Positions 22,985 through 36,197 are shown, numbered from the stretch's first letter. The stretch: DNA of 60,000 nt from Liolophura sinensis (GCF_032854445.1 NC_088295.1:22619385-22679384); one strand, 5' to 3'. The notes: generated from the sequence alone by a model not told the origin. Translations and numbers: made by a program.

Positions 22985-23530
22985 CTTAGATAATTTAGAG
23001 TGACGGTATTTGATGAAATAACCGTAAAGCACTAGTTTTTGCAGTAATATATTGTGACATTGATTGAAATCGTTTAACAACACACAGGCGACAAATGCTA
23101 CAAGACAAAAAATGTACACGCCATATGAAGTAAGACGCAAAATTGTAACTATCGTCCTCTTGTCGTAAAGTCTGCGAGATAGGGAACCGTTTTGGTCTTT
23201 GAACAAATACAGGTCCAGATAAGATATACCCTTTGGTGAGTGTGGTTTCCTTCAAATCGAGCGATTTGAAACCTCTCATGAATGGTAGCCCTTGTATGTA
23301 GTGGAGTTGCCTTTGACACTATGTGGCAATGACCGGTTTGTTTGAACACCGACACACTTAATTATAAAATTTCTATCAATTAAATCTTTGTGAGGAATAG
23401 TAATATAGAGAGTAGAGAAATCCCAAAAGGAGATGTCCTTATATGGTACGTATATTTCAACATCCAGTTTGGGTATTCGAATGGATGTTTTGGAGCCTAC
23501 TTTCTTCGGACTTTGGTCAGTGTCTCACGT
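22985..23530 (-). pseudogene. Reverse transcriptase fragment, internally deleted
   Basis: On the minus strand about 23430-23381 reads FSTLYITIPHKDL, a good match to the DFSTLYTTIPH block of a reverse transcriptase family common in invertebrate genomes (Penelope-like elements in my recollection). About 60 residues later (23225-23155) comes a YLDLYLF...LYDKR stretch, which normally lies far downstream. The catalytic core between them is missing, and several frame changes follow. It is a dead fragment. Family name is less certain than the RT assignment. Confidence 0.6.
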
Positions 23531-23878
23531 TACATGTCACAAAGTAGATAGTCTATAGCGGAACCGTAAAAGAGTTTCAAGCACGCAAATAAAGCTTGAC
23601 TTTTAAAAACCATGACATAAGTTATGTCTGATTGGTTAACTGGTTTCCGCTCTTGAGCTTGTTTAACAGGCAACCGGAACACGTCTGTCACGAATAGGAT
23701 AGCCAATCAGGGCTCCATGATATTGCGTGTATATTGCCATTCCATTCAGAAACTTTTCACTGTTGTGTTATATATAGGACTGTCCACCCAACGCCAGATA
23801 ACGTGAGACAATGTGCAATATATGCCTATAGCTGTCAAAGTATAACACATACGCAATATATGCGGTGAGCTTTAAGGC

Positions 23879-23930
23879 ATAATAATAATAATAACAATAA
23901 TAATCATCATCACAATAATAATATCTTTAT
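23879..23930. repeat. AAT-rich microsatellite
   Basis: AATAATAATAATAACAATAA and related triplets. Confidence 0.8.
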
Positions 23931-24448
23931 TTAACAAAGTATGCTTGATCAATTTACAAACAAATTGCTCTTCCCCAAGGCCTTCTAAAAACATGTCACA
24001 ATAATAACTAGCACAACAAATACTAAGAAGATAATAATAATATATGGAAAGAACTGTATAGTAATGTAAGAGCATGTAGTTAAACATACCAATTAGTTAG
24101 AAATACGTCTGAAATGGTGTTACATCTTTGTGATAAACTTTTCCCATATATTGTTGATCTCACTCCATTTCTTACCTCATAATGATTTTACATTTGACAA
24201 CTAAAATGTGTTAGTAATAATTATATTATAGCATGATCTCACCATCACTGCAGGTCATAGTCTTTAAAGGGTGTGTGATAGGGCTAAATATTGTTTTATG
24301 GGATATTTGCACTTGTAAACAAACCTTCTGTTTACCGATAATTTGGTGCATATTTTTAAGATGCATTGTAAACTGCGTGACGTTGTTCCATCGTACAGTC
24401 TATTGTGACGTTATTGTAGACTTCGTGTATTTGTAATTATTTTTTTCC

Positions 24449-24485
24449 ATAACCGTTTATGACGTTCTAAATGTGTTGTGATGTA
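24449..24485 (+). repeat. Direct repeat left of recombinase remnant (pair with 25232-25266)
   Basis: ATAACCGTTTATGACGTTCT and the following 16 bases recur at 25232-25266 with few differences, one copy on each side of the recombinase fragment. Confidence 0.7.
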
Positions 24486-24680
24486 ACTCGAACGCTAAAC
24501 AAATTGGGTAAAACCATGCTATTTATTTCATATTGCGTAACAATAGCGGATCGCCGGTTGCGGATGAATATGGAATACTGAATGGAGCACTTTCATTGGC
24601 TGACGGAAAACTGGGTAAGGCGCACGTGGCCTAAGCGGTATTTTACAAACAGAAGTGTAAAGAAAAGGAATGCAGACGTT

Positions 24681-25218
24681 TCAGTGAGAATTAAAAGTGC
24701 AGTTATTGAAAACTGCGCCACCGAACAGACTAGTGTAATCTTTACAGGATGAGGACGGAAGAGAAGTAGAGTTTGTTGACAAAGTTATCTGATTATATCT
24801 TTGGGATTCTGTGCGGAAGTTGATGGCATCAGAGTCGTGAAAACTTCGTTTGTGTGCACGTGAACTGACCGACCAGGGAGTGAAAGCGCGGGGAGATGGT
24901 TGACTGAAGGCGCGATCGCCTTGAAGTAAACTCGACATTTGCTTCTGCTCTACGTGATCTAATTTAGAATCATACTCCTGGATGATAGCAAGGGATTTGT
25001 GTCCGGTGACCTGCATAATTTTATGTGAAGCGACGCCAGATTTTACAAGGGTTTGGAGGGTTGTTTTTTCGGACTGAGTGATTAGTTTTCCGGCCTTTCA
25101 GTCCAGCAGCCTCGGCTGCCCTCTTCATTAGCTCTCCCAAACGATGTTCTTCCATTGCAGTGGAGTAATACCACATAGCTGCATCAGGTTTATATATAAA
25201 CACTCCGATATAAACCAT
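24681..25218 (-). pseudogene. Crypton-like tyrosine recombinase, C-terminal part, frameshifted
   Basis: Two overlapping minus-strand frames make one domain of the DUF3504/Crypton tyrosine-recombinase type. 25218-25070 gives MWYYSTAMEEHRLGELMKRA and then TNHSVRK, containing the H-x-x-R box. After a one-base shift in a run of six A (25065-25070), 25016-24681 gives VTGHKS and IQEYDS, the third catalytic His and the nucleophilic Tyr, then a Ser-rich tail ending LFGGAVFNNCTF before the stop. The upstream half with the first catalytic Arg is absent. Cryptons insert by strand exchange through this Tyr. Here the shift and truncation mean a dead copy. Confidence 0.72.
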
Positions 25219-25355
25219 TTATCAAATTGGAATAACCGTTTATGACGTTCTAACTGTATTGTGATATAATAATGTGGTTACGTGTAAACACTACCAATGA
25301 TTGGCTCCTGTATATATAAACATTCCACTATACACCATTTATATTTTTGGAAACA
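25185..25355. repeat. Two partial tandem units beside the recombinase remnant
   Basis: TATATATAAACACTCCGATA at about 25191 and TATATATAAACATTCCACTA at about 25311 start similar stretches (each continuing ...CCATTTAT...TTGGAA), about 120 bases apart. Confidence 0.5.
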
Positions 25356-25359
25356 AAGT

Positions 25360-28300
25360 AGTTAGTCATTTGATAATGATTCCAGCATTTAAAGCCTGAC
25401 TGAGAATAAGTTGAAATGACACAGATAATCATAAACACTACTGTGCACATGTCGTTCAATGGGTCAGACAAAAACAGAACGATAATTTTCAGTTTTGGTT
25501 TTTTGGCCCACCTTTATGTAGAGGTATGCATTTTGCTGTCATCCATTATCCTGGAAATGAATTGCTCATTAGGCACTTGTTGAGAACTGTTGTCAATGAT
25601 TTGGCAACAAAGGGTGTTGCAGAAATTAGAAACATGGCCATTTATATTGTTTTTGGCCCGTCGATTCATTCTTATCAAGATTTAGGAGTTATTGTAAGAC
25701 AAATTAATAGGAGATATTTGGTATAGAGAAATAAGTATCTCTATACGACTCTGGCAACATTGGTGAAAAACTCATTAAAAGGCTTCACTGATTTTGAAAG
25801 TATCTGTTATCATAGTGTCATACTTATCAGACAAAAATTCTGGCTCTAAAATGTTCAGTTTTAGATTCAAGTTTCGTAAAATTTTCCAAATACTGTTAGG
25901 GGAAGATGTGTTTCTTTTTTCAGGTCAGTGAGAATTTTTGTTTCAAGATTTGTCAATTTTCCCAGTCACCTTGTTTCTCCAGTGCTTATAATTTATTTCG
26001 TCGCCTTTGCCTTTGAACATATCCGCTGATGCATTGAGTGAAGTATATCCTCAGGAACCCAGGACGCTTTTGACGGGTATTGGGCTCGCCTAGTTCTCAG
26101 AGGAGCATGCCTATCAAGGACACCTTGAAAGAGACCTCACTACCTGTTTGTTCCTTGTTCAGCATTTGAAATGTATTTAACACTTTCTAAGGATACATTA
26201 ATAAGGTCTGAATGAAAGAGACATTCATCAGAGTGCTTACATGTGTGACCGGTTAGCTCCTTTCTTGGAGGAAATGTCACCAAATAATACGGGCATTATC
26301 CTGGCTGCTGTACGTGGTCAGGTTTATTCAGTGACAGTGAAACATGGCAAAAAAAAGTGATCAGGGTAACCTATCAGTACACCCAATGTATCAATACAAC
26401 TTTATTGGGAGCTATTAAAAGCAAGCAATCACACTAAGTCAATCACTTGAGCACAACATAGTGGTTACCCGAAAAAAACATTCGCATACATTATTGCACA
26501 GTATTCTGTAGAACAAATAACAAGATTATCAGAAACTCAATTCACGTATAACCTTATTAACATACAGCCATGAGTTTACTGATGTCACATCTCAAAATAT
26601 CACTGACCCTACACTTTACTGCTCCCAAGCAATGCCAGATTTTAATGCAGTAACTATTAACTCCAAAAATACCTTTATATCAGTTAAGGATTTCAAGAAA
26701 TTTACAAGCAAAAGAAAATATTTGCGCTTTACTGTTACAAAACATTAATGAAATGAAACCCTTGTCACTCAGTCAATAACGAGAACACCTCAATATCCAT
26801 TAGAACTGTAACCTACATCAGGTAATAATGAACACTATATACATGGACCAAAAAGAGGACCCATAACTTCCAAAATTTCTGACCGTACGGGGTTCACTAA
26901 GGCACAGTGGTCCTCACTGAAACATTCAGGGTTCCACAGCAGTTTAACTATCTACACTATCCCATGCTATACTACACCAGTATCTCACCAACATATCACA
27001 CACATCTGTATTACAGCTAAATCCTAGTGAGTATACATTCACTTAGCTCAGAAAAATGAACATGTCATATACATGTATAACCATAAATGCATCTTATGCA
27101 GTACATTGAATGCTACATTTAGTCTCTTAATATGAAATACCCATCAACTACTTGCAAAACTACCTTACTGTGAATCATGCAGACTGATCAAAACATAAAA
27201 AACAGGCAGAGTAATGCTGCTTACAGCAATAAGAGAACAAAAATGACATCTCACAATCACACTTATTTACACAGTGTCACGGTTTTTTTTTACACTATAC
27301 CAAGTAACATCACATAAAACTATACGACTAGTACCATGCTTACAGCAAAACCAGTATAACCAGCAATAGCAATAAAGTCAGCAAATTAAGAAAAGAAGTT
27401 TTATTCACCATTACACTATGACAATAAAGCAAATGCAGGGTGTCGACTACTGCCAGCGTTCAGATTCCCTGCACAGTCACAGCGAAGATAGCATGTTTCA
27501 AACATTGCCAAAAAACTAGACCAGCTGTAAATTTAACAAATATTTTCTGGTCAGTTATATACTATAAGGTGTTCAGCTCATGCTGTATTTACAGTTATAT
27601 AATTCTTGGATCAATGCACTCATGGAATCCTACAAAATTTCCCGCCGTCAAGAACACCTTTACAACAGCGAACAAGTTCCGAACTACGTCATCGCTCTCT
27701 AACTACACTTTGTCCAATGAAATCCGATAATGGCTCGCACCGAGAACAGTTCATTTCATTTCATATACTACAATGGTGTTTAGAGCTAGAAAAACTGGAA
27801 ACATTAGAAAAATAGCAAAACAACAAACCCTCACACAGCAATCTACAGGGAACTATGCCGCATCAGCATCCTCTATCGTCCACGCGTAGAGAGATAAGGG
27901 AGGTAACTCTACTTGATCATCATGACCACCTGTTACACATGTTTAGTATTGAATTATCGTGTATTTAATTAACTGTAGTTAATTTCTTGATGTAAAACTG
28001 TGCAATTAGAAAATGGTCACAAACGGAAAGAGAAGGAACGTCAACCGATAGGATGTTGTCAGTGCAGGTAACATAGATATGATCAATTAAAATTTATGTT
28101 GATCTTGTAATTCTGGTTGGGGAATTAATTGCTTGAAAACTAAAGACTGACTGAATCAATCACGCTGGTCCATTTATGATGTGACGTGTTACATACATGT
28201 AAATAAAGACTGAAATCACATAAAGGCCTTTTCAGCCTTTTCCAAGTTCAATTCAAACTCATGAATCCAATTGGAGGTGAATTTGGGGGTTTATGTGTGA

Positions 28301-28800
28301 AACATGTTTAAAATGATTTCCACTTGGCAGGCTGAATTTCAAGCCAGATCATCAAAAGATAATCATTTTCAATTTCTGAACGTCTATCGTAAGGCAGACC
28401 ATTGCTGTATACACTACTATACTTCCTGCACCTTTGCTGACTATCTTTACGTTCACAGGTAAAACCGTCGATAAAGATTTCGTAATCGGATATATCGCTT
28501 TTCCTACAGCTACAGCCCCTCGCTTTGATTTGGAAAGTAAAATTTTAAGTTGCTCAAGTTAATAAATAATATATATTAAGATGAGCAAGACGGATTCCGT
28601 TAGTGGGTAAATTAAGTGCCGGTGGAGCAATTGGATCGCAGAGGTAAAATTTTGTTTGGGTTTAATGGAACGGTATTGTGAAATTGAATTTCAGGAAGGA
28701 GACATGTCATGCTGGATGCGTTTAAGCCATCCTCATTATATGGGGAAACATTAATACAATGGACAATTAACTGATTCTTGATGCGGTATGGTTATCACAG
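25360..28800. other. No gene seen
   Basis: AT-rich, few long frames. 26321-27450 is A/C-rich on the plus strand and has TTTATT near 26323, so a long 3'UTR of a minus-strand transcript is possible but unsupported. The short frames at 25526-25726 and 27440-27815 match nothing I know. Confidence 0.4.
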
Positions 28801-28819
28801 GTAAAAACAGCCAAGGCAG

Positions 28820-29310
28820 TTATCGGCACTCTTGATAATCACTTTCAGTAGAGGAAGAATTCATACGGGACAGGTCAGATACAATAATCTTAGTTTCTGG
28901 TGAGTCTTCATATATTTCGTTCATCAGGCCATCATAATCAGGGACAATTTCTTCAGGAGTTGCTTCTGTTTGACAGTCATTTGTTCCCACCTGAAGAATG
29001 ATTCTTTGGAATTTTTTCACATCAGTGCTCATCAGTTTTGTCTTTTTTGAATCTTGGCACCTCTAAGAAGTATGGCTTGGACGCCTGGTGCAAGGCCTTT
29101 CGTTCTTACAAGCTGAATGATTGAACTTCCAGTGAGTAGGGTGGTTTGTTTCGGCCGGGTCTCCACCCAGGTTATTGTTTCAGCTCTCATAAACTTGTTG
29201 TGGTCAGGGACGGGTATGGGGTAAAAACCACTCTTTCTGGACGACTGGTGGTCTTGCATGTATTCCCAATGATCACTGGAATACTGTGCTGTGTAGCTTT
29301 CTTCGCACAT
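28820..29310 (-). pseudogene. SGNH-hydrolase-like domain fragment, frameshifted
   Basis: Minus-strand frames 29310-29032 and 29032-28820 form one SGNH/GDSL-type fold fragment. LLTGSSII corresponds to block I (GDS usually; here G-S-S), RGAKI follows, then after a frame change IILQVGTNDC matches block III (GxND). EIVPDYDGLMNEI and KIIVSDLS follow. Such domains are common in ORF1-type or accessory proteins of invertebrate retroelements. The frame break near 29050 and the missing C-terminal block V (DxxH) mark it as a remnant. The parent element is unknown. Confidence 0.55.
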
Positions 29311-29319
29311 GTTGAGCTT

Positions 29320-31440
29320 GAGTCCTTTTGTGTACCAGCTTCTGCTTTGTAAAGTTCTCCGGCTTGGTTAGCAGATTCTTTTGTAACTGGCTTGACTCTG
29401 TAGAGCGTCTCTTAGTTTTTGGACTTGTGTGTTTAGTCTGGACGTCATTCTTGTAAAGGCCAAAGAGCATTTGTTGGCTTTGAATTGTATGTTAATGTGC
29501 TCATATATTATAGCGTGCAATGGAAGTCCGTTGTTTCGCGTTTATGGTTTTACATCACTCAGGAAGGTGTTGCGGCGCGATGTGAACTTTGACCCTGACA
29601 GAAAATATGCAGTCGACTTGTTGACAATTATGAAAGCGGTGTAATGGTCTACAAAACGGTATTTCAAATGCACTGACATTCTGTATGTTTCGTAAAGATA
29701 TGTTCTCTCCTCGCCCGTGATATTTGCACGCGACAGACAACTATGTTCATTGAAAATAATTGTTTCATTAACACTGTTCTTTTCCGCCAAAGATCGCACT
29801 GCAACTACAACATATCGTAAATGTAATCAGTTTTATACAATAAGTACAGTTAACATTAACGACTGCCTGGCGCCTACATTCTATGGCATATATCAAAAAC
29901 GTGTACTAAGTGAAGACATCTTATGCAGATTTATGTTTGTTTTCTTTGCAGTCAATCGTATGTTTCCGAGCTATATGTGATCACAACTATATGCGGGTTC
30001 AAGTCTTGTTCAACTGCTGTACCACGGTTCAAGCTTGTTCATTAAAATCGGTGATATTCTTGGAACAACGAATTGGCGTTAAGCTGTCACATAAAATTCT
30101 CAAGGAAGGCCTTGCATTCTAAAAGCTTAGTAAAACAAAGTTTGCATGAACAATTTCCTTTGGGTTTCGTACACGTAGCTGGTGATGCTTGCTTGTTGAC
30201 ACAATCATGGGTTGACAAAGGTGTTACGGTACACGAGACAGGCTGATCCGACATTGGAACTGGGTTTTTATGGAGTGTAACCATGGCAATGTTGGTGTAT
30301 CTCCGAGCATTTCTTACCATGGTTTACATTCACCCTCGTGAAGCCTTTGGTCTTCAAGGAAATTTTTGGACTTGGAGTATGTTTTGAGTTGTCGTGGGCA
30401 AATTTGCAACCTAAATATGAAAGAATATGAATGAGCGTGTGTAAGCCTAAAGATTGAACACGCGCAATCGGGGCAACTGAGTCCGAGATTTGTCTCAGAA
30501 CTGAAGTGTGAAGGAGCACTGAATGGATAATACTGCCACACAGACATTTTAGGTTGTTGATGCACTATAAATTTCTGCAGTGTAAGTTTGCTCACAGTTA
30601 AAATATATCCGAATTTTGTATGTTTTGGATTACACTGAAAACTTTTTCCCATTGTTGTTGCCCACCACCTGCAGGTTACCAAGGTAACACAATGCTATGA
30701 CTTCACATCTGGCAACCACAGCTCAATAATGGTTGTCACTCTAGGTTGTTTTTTTTTATATGCTGTAAAGAAAAGTGCAAGCTGCAAGAAGGGGTATGGC
30801 ATTGATCCACCAGAAAGTTAGGGGATACATATCTTTTAGCTTGCAGTTGACAAATTTTCTACATAAATAGTAAGGAAAATAAATGCGTTCGAGTCAACTT
30901 ATGTTATCAGCAGAGAAAATGATTGCTGGCGTAAGGGAGATAACACTGTTTTCACAGTAGAAAGTCGTCACGCGTTTACTTCCCATAAAATGCTATCTCA
31001 ATGGATGCCGTCAATTCTTCCGCCTTGTACATGAGTGTGAGAGTTGGGTATGATATATTACTGCGTTCTTTGATTTTTATGACGTAGGTAATGCAGTGTA
31101 TTACCTAAACAAATAAAGTATACCAAAGTTAATTATTTTGATGTGAATATTTCTGCTTCATCATGTTGGGACTTTTTGATCAGTGTATCCGTACAGAGTA
31201 CACTTGACTGTGGAGATACATCTAGCACATCATCTTGGCCTAAATTCGAACGCTCTGACTCCATCATAAAAATCAGTGATTCACATTCGTTTAAATGTGG
31301 CAAATACTATTATTTTAAGATAATATAATCGACGCCCATTGGCGTATCTTGAAAGAATTTGCTTAGATATGTTTTATCACAAATATAGCATTTCGTTGAT
31401 GTCAAAAATAGGTATCTTTCCACGATAACTGATAAATTGG
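29320..31440. other. No confident gene
   Basis: Several overlapping open frames on the minus strand (29542-29799, 30087-30682) lack recognisable domains and start/splice logic. 30314-30682 has a few clustered Cys and could be more of the element whose SGNH part lies at 28820-29310. Confidence 0.35.
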
Positions 31441-31448
31441 GAGCTTTG

Positions 31449-31477
31449 TTTATATATATATATATATATATATATAT
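31449..31477. repeat. (TA)n microsatellite
   Basis: About 14 TA units. Confidence 0.9.
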
Positions 31478-31739
31478 GCCCATCGGCAAAAATTCATGGA
31501 TGCTCATATAACTGTTATAAGATCGGCAATTGGATTGAGTTGCCGGAATTCACCAGTTGTACGGGTGACTATTTGTCGATCACAGTGTCTATACTCCGCT
31601 CAGAGACATTATACTGACGGTAGGATACGGTCTCCTAATATGGTCAAAGACTGACAATTTTTAACGGCAGCCAATAACATGACTATCAATACCAGATATC
31701 AAAATTACTGTTAACACTTCTGACTCACTGCTTACAAGT

Positions 31740-31795
31740 GACCACAGGCTAACAGTCGCTTTGTCATCAGTTCTCTGGTTTTACTCTCCATGCAT
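31740..31795 (+). repeat. Dispersed repeat family with four copies in 6 kb
   Basis: Core AACAGTCGCTTTGTCATCAG...CTCTGGTTTTACTCTCC here; related cores at 33115-33175 and 33585-33640 (+), and reversed at about 37400-37470. All share a TATCAC(G)CTGTCG-type stretch followed by CTGGT(C/T)TTAC. Confidence 0.5.
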
Positions 31796-32412
31796 GCTGT
31801 AATGCTCCATGCATATCACAAAATTGAAAAGACTTACAGATAATAAAGCCTAGTAACCAATTTCTACTGTAGGCCAGGAATCTTAATTATGCTCATTTGG
31901 CCTTCACTCCATAGACATTGCCAACCTGCTTAAACTGTTTGTATGTAACTTTAAATCGTTTCATTCAATCCATTTTTGAACATAGTGAGCAGTTCTATTT
32001 CATGAAATACTACAGTCCCATCCTTTGTCCAATTGTTTCTCCATACAAGTGGCCACCAGGTTCTTGCTGTATGGCTCCTGCTTTCATGACCAATGAGTTT
32101 GAGAGTTCGAATCCTGCTCTTGGTGCTTTCCGCTGCAGCCTTTAAGCCGGGAGGTTGGACAGGTACTTGGTAAAGGTGGCTAGTTTACTCCGGGCACTTC
32201 CATTTCCTCCACTCATACATATAACCGCCTTTGAATCTCTTCAGAGATTCTTCAGGAAACGGCCTTTAGCGTAACGAAAAAAGTAGATTACGCCTGGGTA
32301 ATTCAATGTCGTTATTATGCTTTTCTGTATCTACTTATATCATCGCTCATCAAAATTTAAAAGATCGAGTTTATCTGCTCAGTTGTTTTGGAATTTACAA
32401 GAATATTTGTTG

Positions 32413-32586
32413 ATTTATTTGGTTGGTGTTTTACGCCGAATTAAAGAATATTTCATTTATATATGACGGCGGTCAACATTCCGCAGGATGCTGCCAGACC
32501 TTCCCACCTACGGCCGCATTCGTGAGAGGCTCCTGGGTCATTGCGCTGAGCTCGCGGGCTAAACACTTCGGCCACGGCTGTCCCCG
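32413..32586 (-). mobile_element. SINE-1 copy with short target duplication
   Basis: Starts (on +) ATTTATTTGGTTGGTGTTTT, then TATGACGGCGGTCAACATTC and CCGCATTCGTGAGAGGCTCC. ATTTGTTG flanks it at 32405-32412 and 32587-32594. Confidence 0.8.
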
Positions 32587-32764
32587 ATTTGTTGGCAGAT
32601 CATACTTATAGATGTATAATTCGTGCCTTTTTTCATCACCCATAAACACGACCGACTTCGTGCGACTGAAATACTTGTTTAATTGTTATTTGACCTGGAA
32701 CTCATTCATTTGAACTTTGATATGGAATTCATGTCTGGAATATCCACTGTCTGCCCGGCATCAT

Positions 32765-32905
32765 TGAAAACTGATGACCGCTTCTCTCTTGTATGTTACC
32801 GGCTTTATTTCTTATTTGTATAATTTCTTACATACCTTTGTCTTTGGGAGCTAGTGTTAAACGTTGTTTTGGAAATGGATCTTGCGATTATCGACTTGGA
32901 ACGCC
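32765..32905 (+). repeat. Dispersed repeat, second copy of 7275-7405
   Basis: Same ordered blocks as 7275-7405 (ATTGAAAACT, TGACCGC, TTAAACGTTGTTTTGG, TTGCGATTAT). Confidence 0.5.
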
Positions 32906-34379
32906 TTTCACGGACTACGAATGGTATATTAATGTCAGACATGACGGTTATATTTAACAATCGTACGTCTTAAAAACACCAATCAAAATAATTAAGAAAT
33001 GTAAATTTCAACCACAACAACATTCTCTGTTGCGCCTTTATGGCGAGATATTTTGATTTCAACATTTGATAGGTAATATTCCATCAGGTGTTGAGGTATA
33101 GTGAGAAGAAGCCGGATTGCCAACTATCACGGTGTCGCCGCTGCTCTGGTTTTTACCCCCCATGCCATGGTATCTTAAATTAACTTTTTCTAAGTAGATA
33201 TTTTTTACAATGAGTACATTTCTTCTTGAAACAAGGACGGGAGGACAAGGGACTCATCTTCAACTGTTTACTGTTTCTCTTTGCAGGAACCCCTCCTATT
33301 TTCGCACTTGATATACTTCCTTAGTTCTTTGCATTGTTTTAATGTGATTGTATGTTAAATGTGATGAAAACACAGCATTTTGTTGAAATTCTATACCAGT
33401 GATGTCGGATAAATTGCAATTAACATCACTGTTGTTTTTTTTTTACCTAATTCTGCTTAAGCCATTGTTCTGGCGGGAAGGGAGAGGGGGGAAGGTTGCT
33501 ACTGTTTATGCATTTACAAGAACAGACTAAAACTCTGATAGGTAAATTGACAAGAGACCATATTTCACCGGTTACGAATGGCCATTTGTCAGCTATCACG
33601 CTGTCGTCGTGGTCTGGTCTTACGTACTCTCTATGCTGTGCGTCTTTAACTATGTTTAGTGGTTTGGGTTATAACCCGCGCTACATGAATAAATGTGCAG
33701 TATATATATCGTGTTCAATAAGATCGTGGTATATGAATTGTTGTAATCAAAGCACAGCTAGGCAACATATTTTCGATTACCAAGAATTTCTACACTGCCA
33801 TGATACATAATTTAGATACTTATTAAATATATGCGCCTACAGCATTCCTTTACCATATTAGTGTTACGCAAAATATAATACATAATATGCTTGTAAAGTA
33901 AGAAAGGACATAAAAGGTATGTGGGTCACGCTTTGGTGACAACTGTTCATACAAAACATCCGCAATATTGAAACTGTTCAATGTCTATACATTCCCACAT
34001 CACCGGATTAAATTGAATTATATACAGATATACTTACAAAGCACAGCGTCAAATGTTTTCCACGTAATGTATTTCCGCGTAAAAAGGTTGCCAGTGGGTA
34101 GGGAGTTTGGCAACATTTTTAATTCAGCAAGTTTTTAGTTCTGAGTCTAGCTTATCACGAACACTCCCTCAAAAGCCTACACATTTTTTCTCCAATGCTA
34201 TGGCGCTGTTTCACATATATCTCTATACACGTATATTTAAAGCCAAGTTCACACTGTACAATTTGTTGTGTCCATTCGTCAAATAACAACAGGACCTTCT
34301 ATGTCTCACAAGATTACAGCTTTCGTTTAAAATCATTTGACAGTTTCAAATATCTGGTTGATTTTTTTGTTTGTTTTTT

Positions 34380-35405
34380 TTTCTTTCTCGAAACTCAGCA
34401 AGTCGTCACTATTTATAAAGCACTGGGTTTCCCTGCATGAGGAGGTGATGGAATAGACATCACAATTTATACATCACTTGTTTTCCCTGCATGGAAAAAT
34501 AACGATATAAACATCGCTATTTATATACAATACTCGGTTTTGAGAAATGGCGGTATAAACATCCCTATTCATGTACAATACTCGGTTTCCATAGATGGAT
34601 AAAAGACGGTATGAACATCACTATTCATGTTTAATAGTCGGTTTCCTTACATGGAGAAATGATGCAATGAACATCACTATTTATACAATAATCGGTTTAC
34701 CTGCATTATAAAATAGCATTATAAGCATCACTCTTTCCCTCGGCTTCCCTGCACGGAGAAATGGTGGTATGAACATCAGTATTTATATACAATTCTCGGT
34801 TTACCTGCTCGGAGAAAAGGTGGTATAAACATCACAATTTTTATACAATATTCGGTTTCCCTGCATAGAGACATGAGGTTATGAACATCGCTATTTATAT
34901 ACAATATTCGGTTTCCCTGTCTAGAGGAATGACGCTATAAACATCGCTATTTATATACAATACTTGATTTCCCTGCATAGAGAAATGACGCTATTTATAT
35001 ACAATACTCAATTTCCCTGCATAGAGAAATCACGCTACAAACATCGCTATTTATATACAATACTCGGTTTCCCAACTTATAGAAATGGCTGTATAAACAT
35101 CACTATTTATATACAATACCCGCGTTACCTGCATGGAGAAATGGCTGTATAAACATCACTATTTATATTTAATACTTGGTTTCGATGCATGGAGAAATGG
35201 CGGTGTAAACATCAAAATTTATACATTGCTCGGTTTCTGTACATGGAGAAATGGTGATATAAACATTACTATTGATACAATACTCGGTTTCTCTGCATCA
35301 AGAAATGACGATATAAATATCACTATTATACTCGGTTTTCCTGCATGGAGAAATTTCGTGTAAACATCAATATTTATACAATACTCGGTGTATACAATAC
35401 TCACA
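34380..35405 (+). repeat. 58-bp minisatellite, about 17 units
   Basis: Unit landmarks ATAAACATCGCTATTTATAT, ACAATACTCGGTTTCCCTGC and ATGGAGAAATG recur every 58 bases (for example 34883 and 34941), with shorter variants. The short open frames inside it follow the repeat and are not genes. Confidence 0.88.
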
Positions 35406-35604
35406 ACAAAAAGTGTGGTCTTCATGGGGATAAGAAGTGAGTTTGATTTTTTTTATGTGAATTCCCTTAAAACTCATTATTAAAAATTATGTGTAAGGCT
35501 TTCGCCTTTTTATGTGAATACGTGTCTTTGTTTTTAATGTGAGGTTTGTAGTTGTTGAAGAAATCGCTGAGAAAATGCTTCTTGTCAAAATCCACGTTAA
35601 TTGA

Positions 35605-35790
35605 CTGATTGGTTTATTTATTCACATTTCAGTGGACGGCGTCCAGCATTATGGTGGTACAGGAAAGCGAGCGAAGCCCGGGGGAAACCATGACCATACG
35701 CAAGTTGCAGATATCCCGACGTACATACTCCGGGGAAACCAGCATGAGCTGGACTTGACCAGTCACTCTGCCACGTAGGCCCTAACGCTA
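35605..35790 (-). mobile_element. SINE-1 copy, diverged
   Basis: GATTGGTTTATTTATTCACA, GGCGTCCAGCATTATGGTGG, CCCGGGGGAAACCATGACCA and a head-side GAGCTGGACTTGACC match SINE-1 in reverse. Confidence 0.7.
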
Positions 35791-36197
35791 ACAGATACTG
35801 AAGTTAACAAGAACAACTATATTGTATCGTTTCTTTTCTAATGTGTTTAAACAGATATTGGTATATCAGCCGTCATCCTATCCATATAATGGACGTTCCG
35901 GGTCAATAATAACAAAGTCAATTTGCAAAACAACATTTAGCACAAAACTTATTATAATCACGTGACATAATCTACATCTCATGTTTTTAGATATTACAAC
36001 TGCCTTTGTCATTTTCTTATCTGTAATCCACTCGCTGATTCATCCATTTAGGTGTATACATTTGACTAAATTTCAAGTTTCCTGGCTTACCACTGACCTC
36101 CCTTTTTTGTTTATATCAGTGTATATACGGTACTCCTGTAGCCGGAACACGAAACTTGACTCGTGGCCCAGGTCGGCTTTTGTCGAGAAAAAATAAA

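Noticed and set aside
30314-30682. 122-aa open frame on the minus strand as a gene
   Set aside because: A few clustered Cys, but no recognised fold; neighbouring frames overlap heavily, so it is kept only as a possible part of a decayed element.
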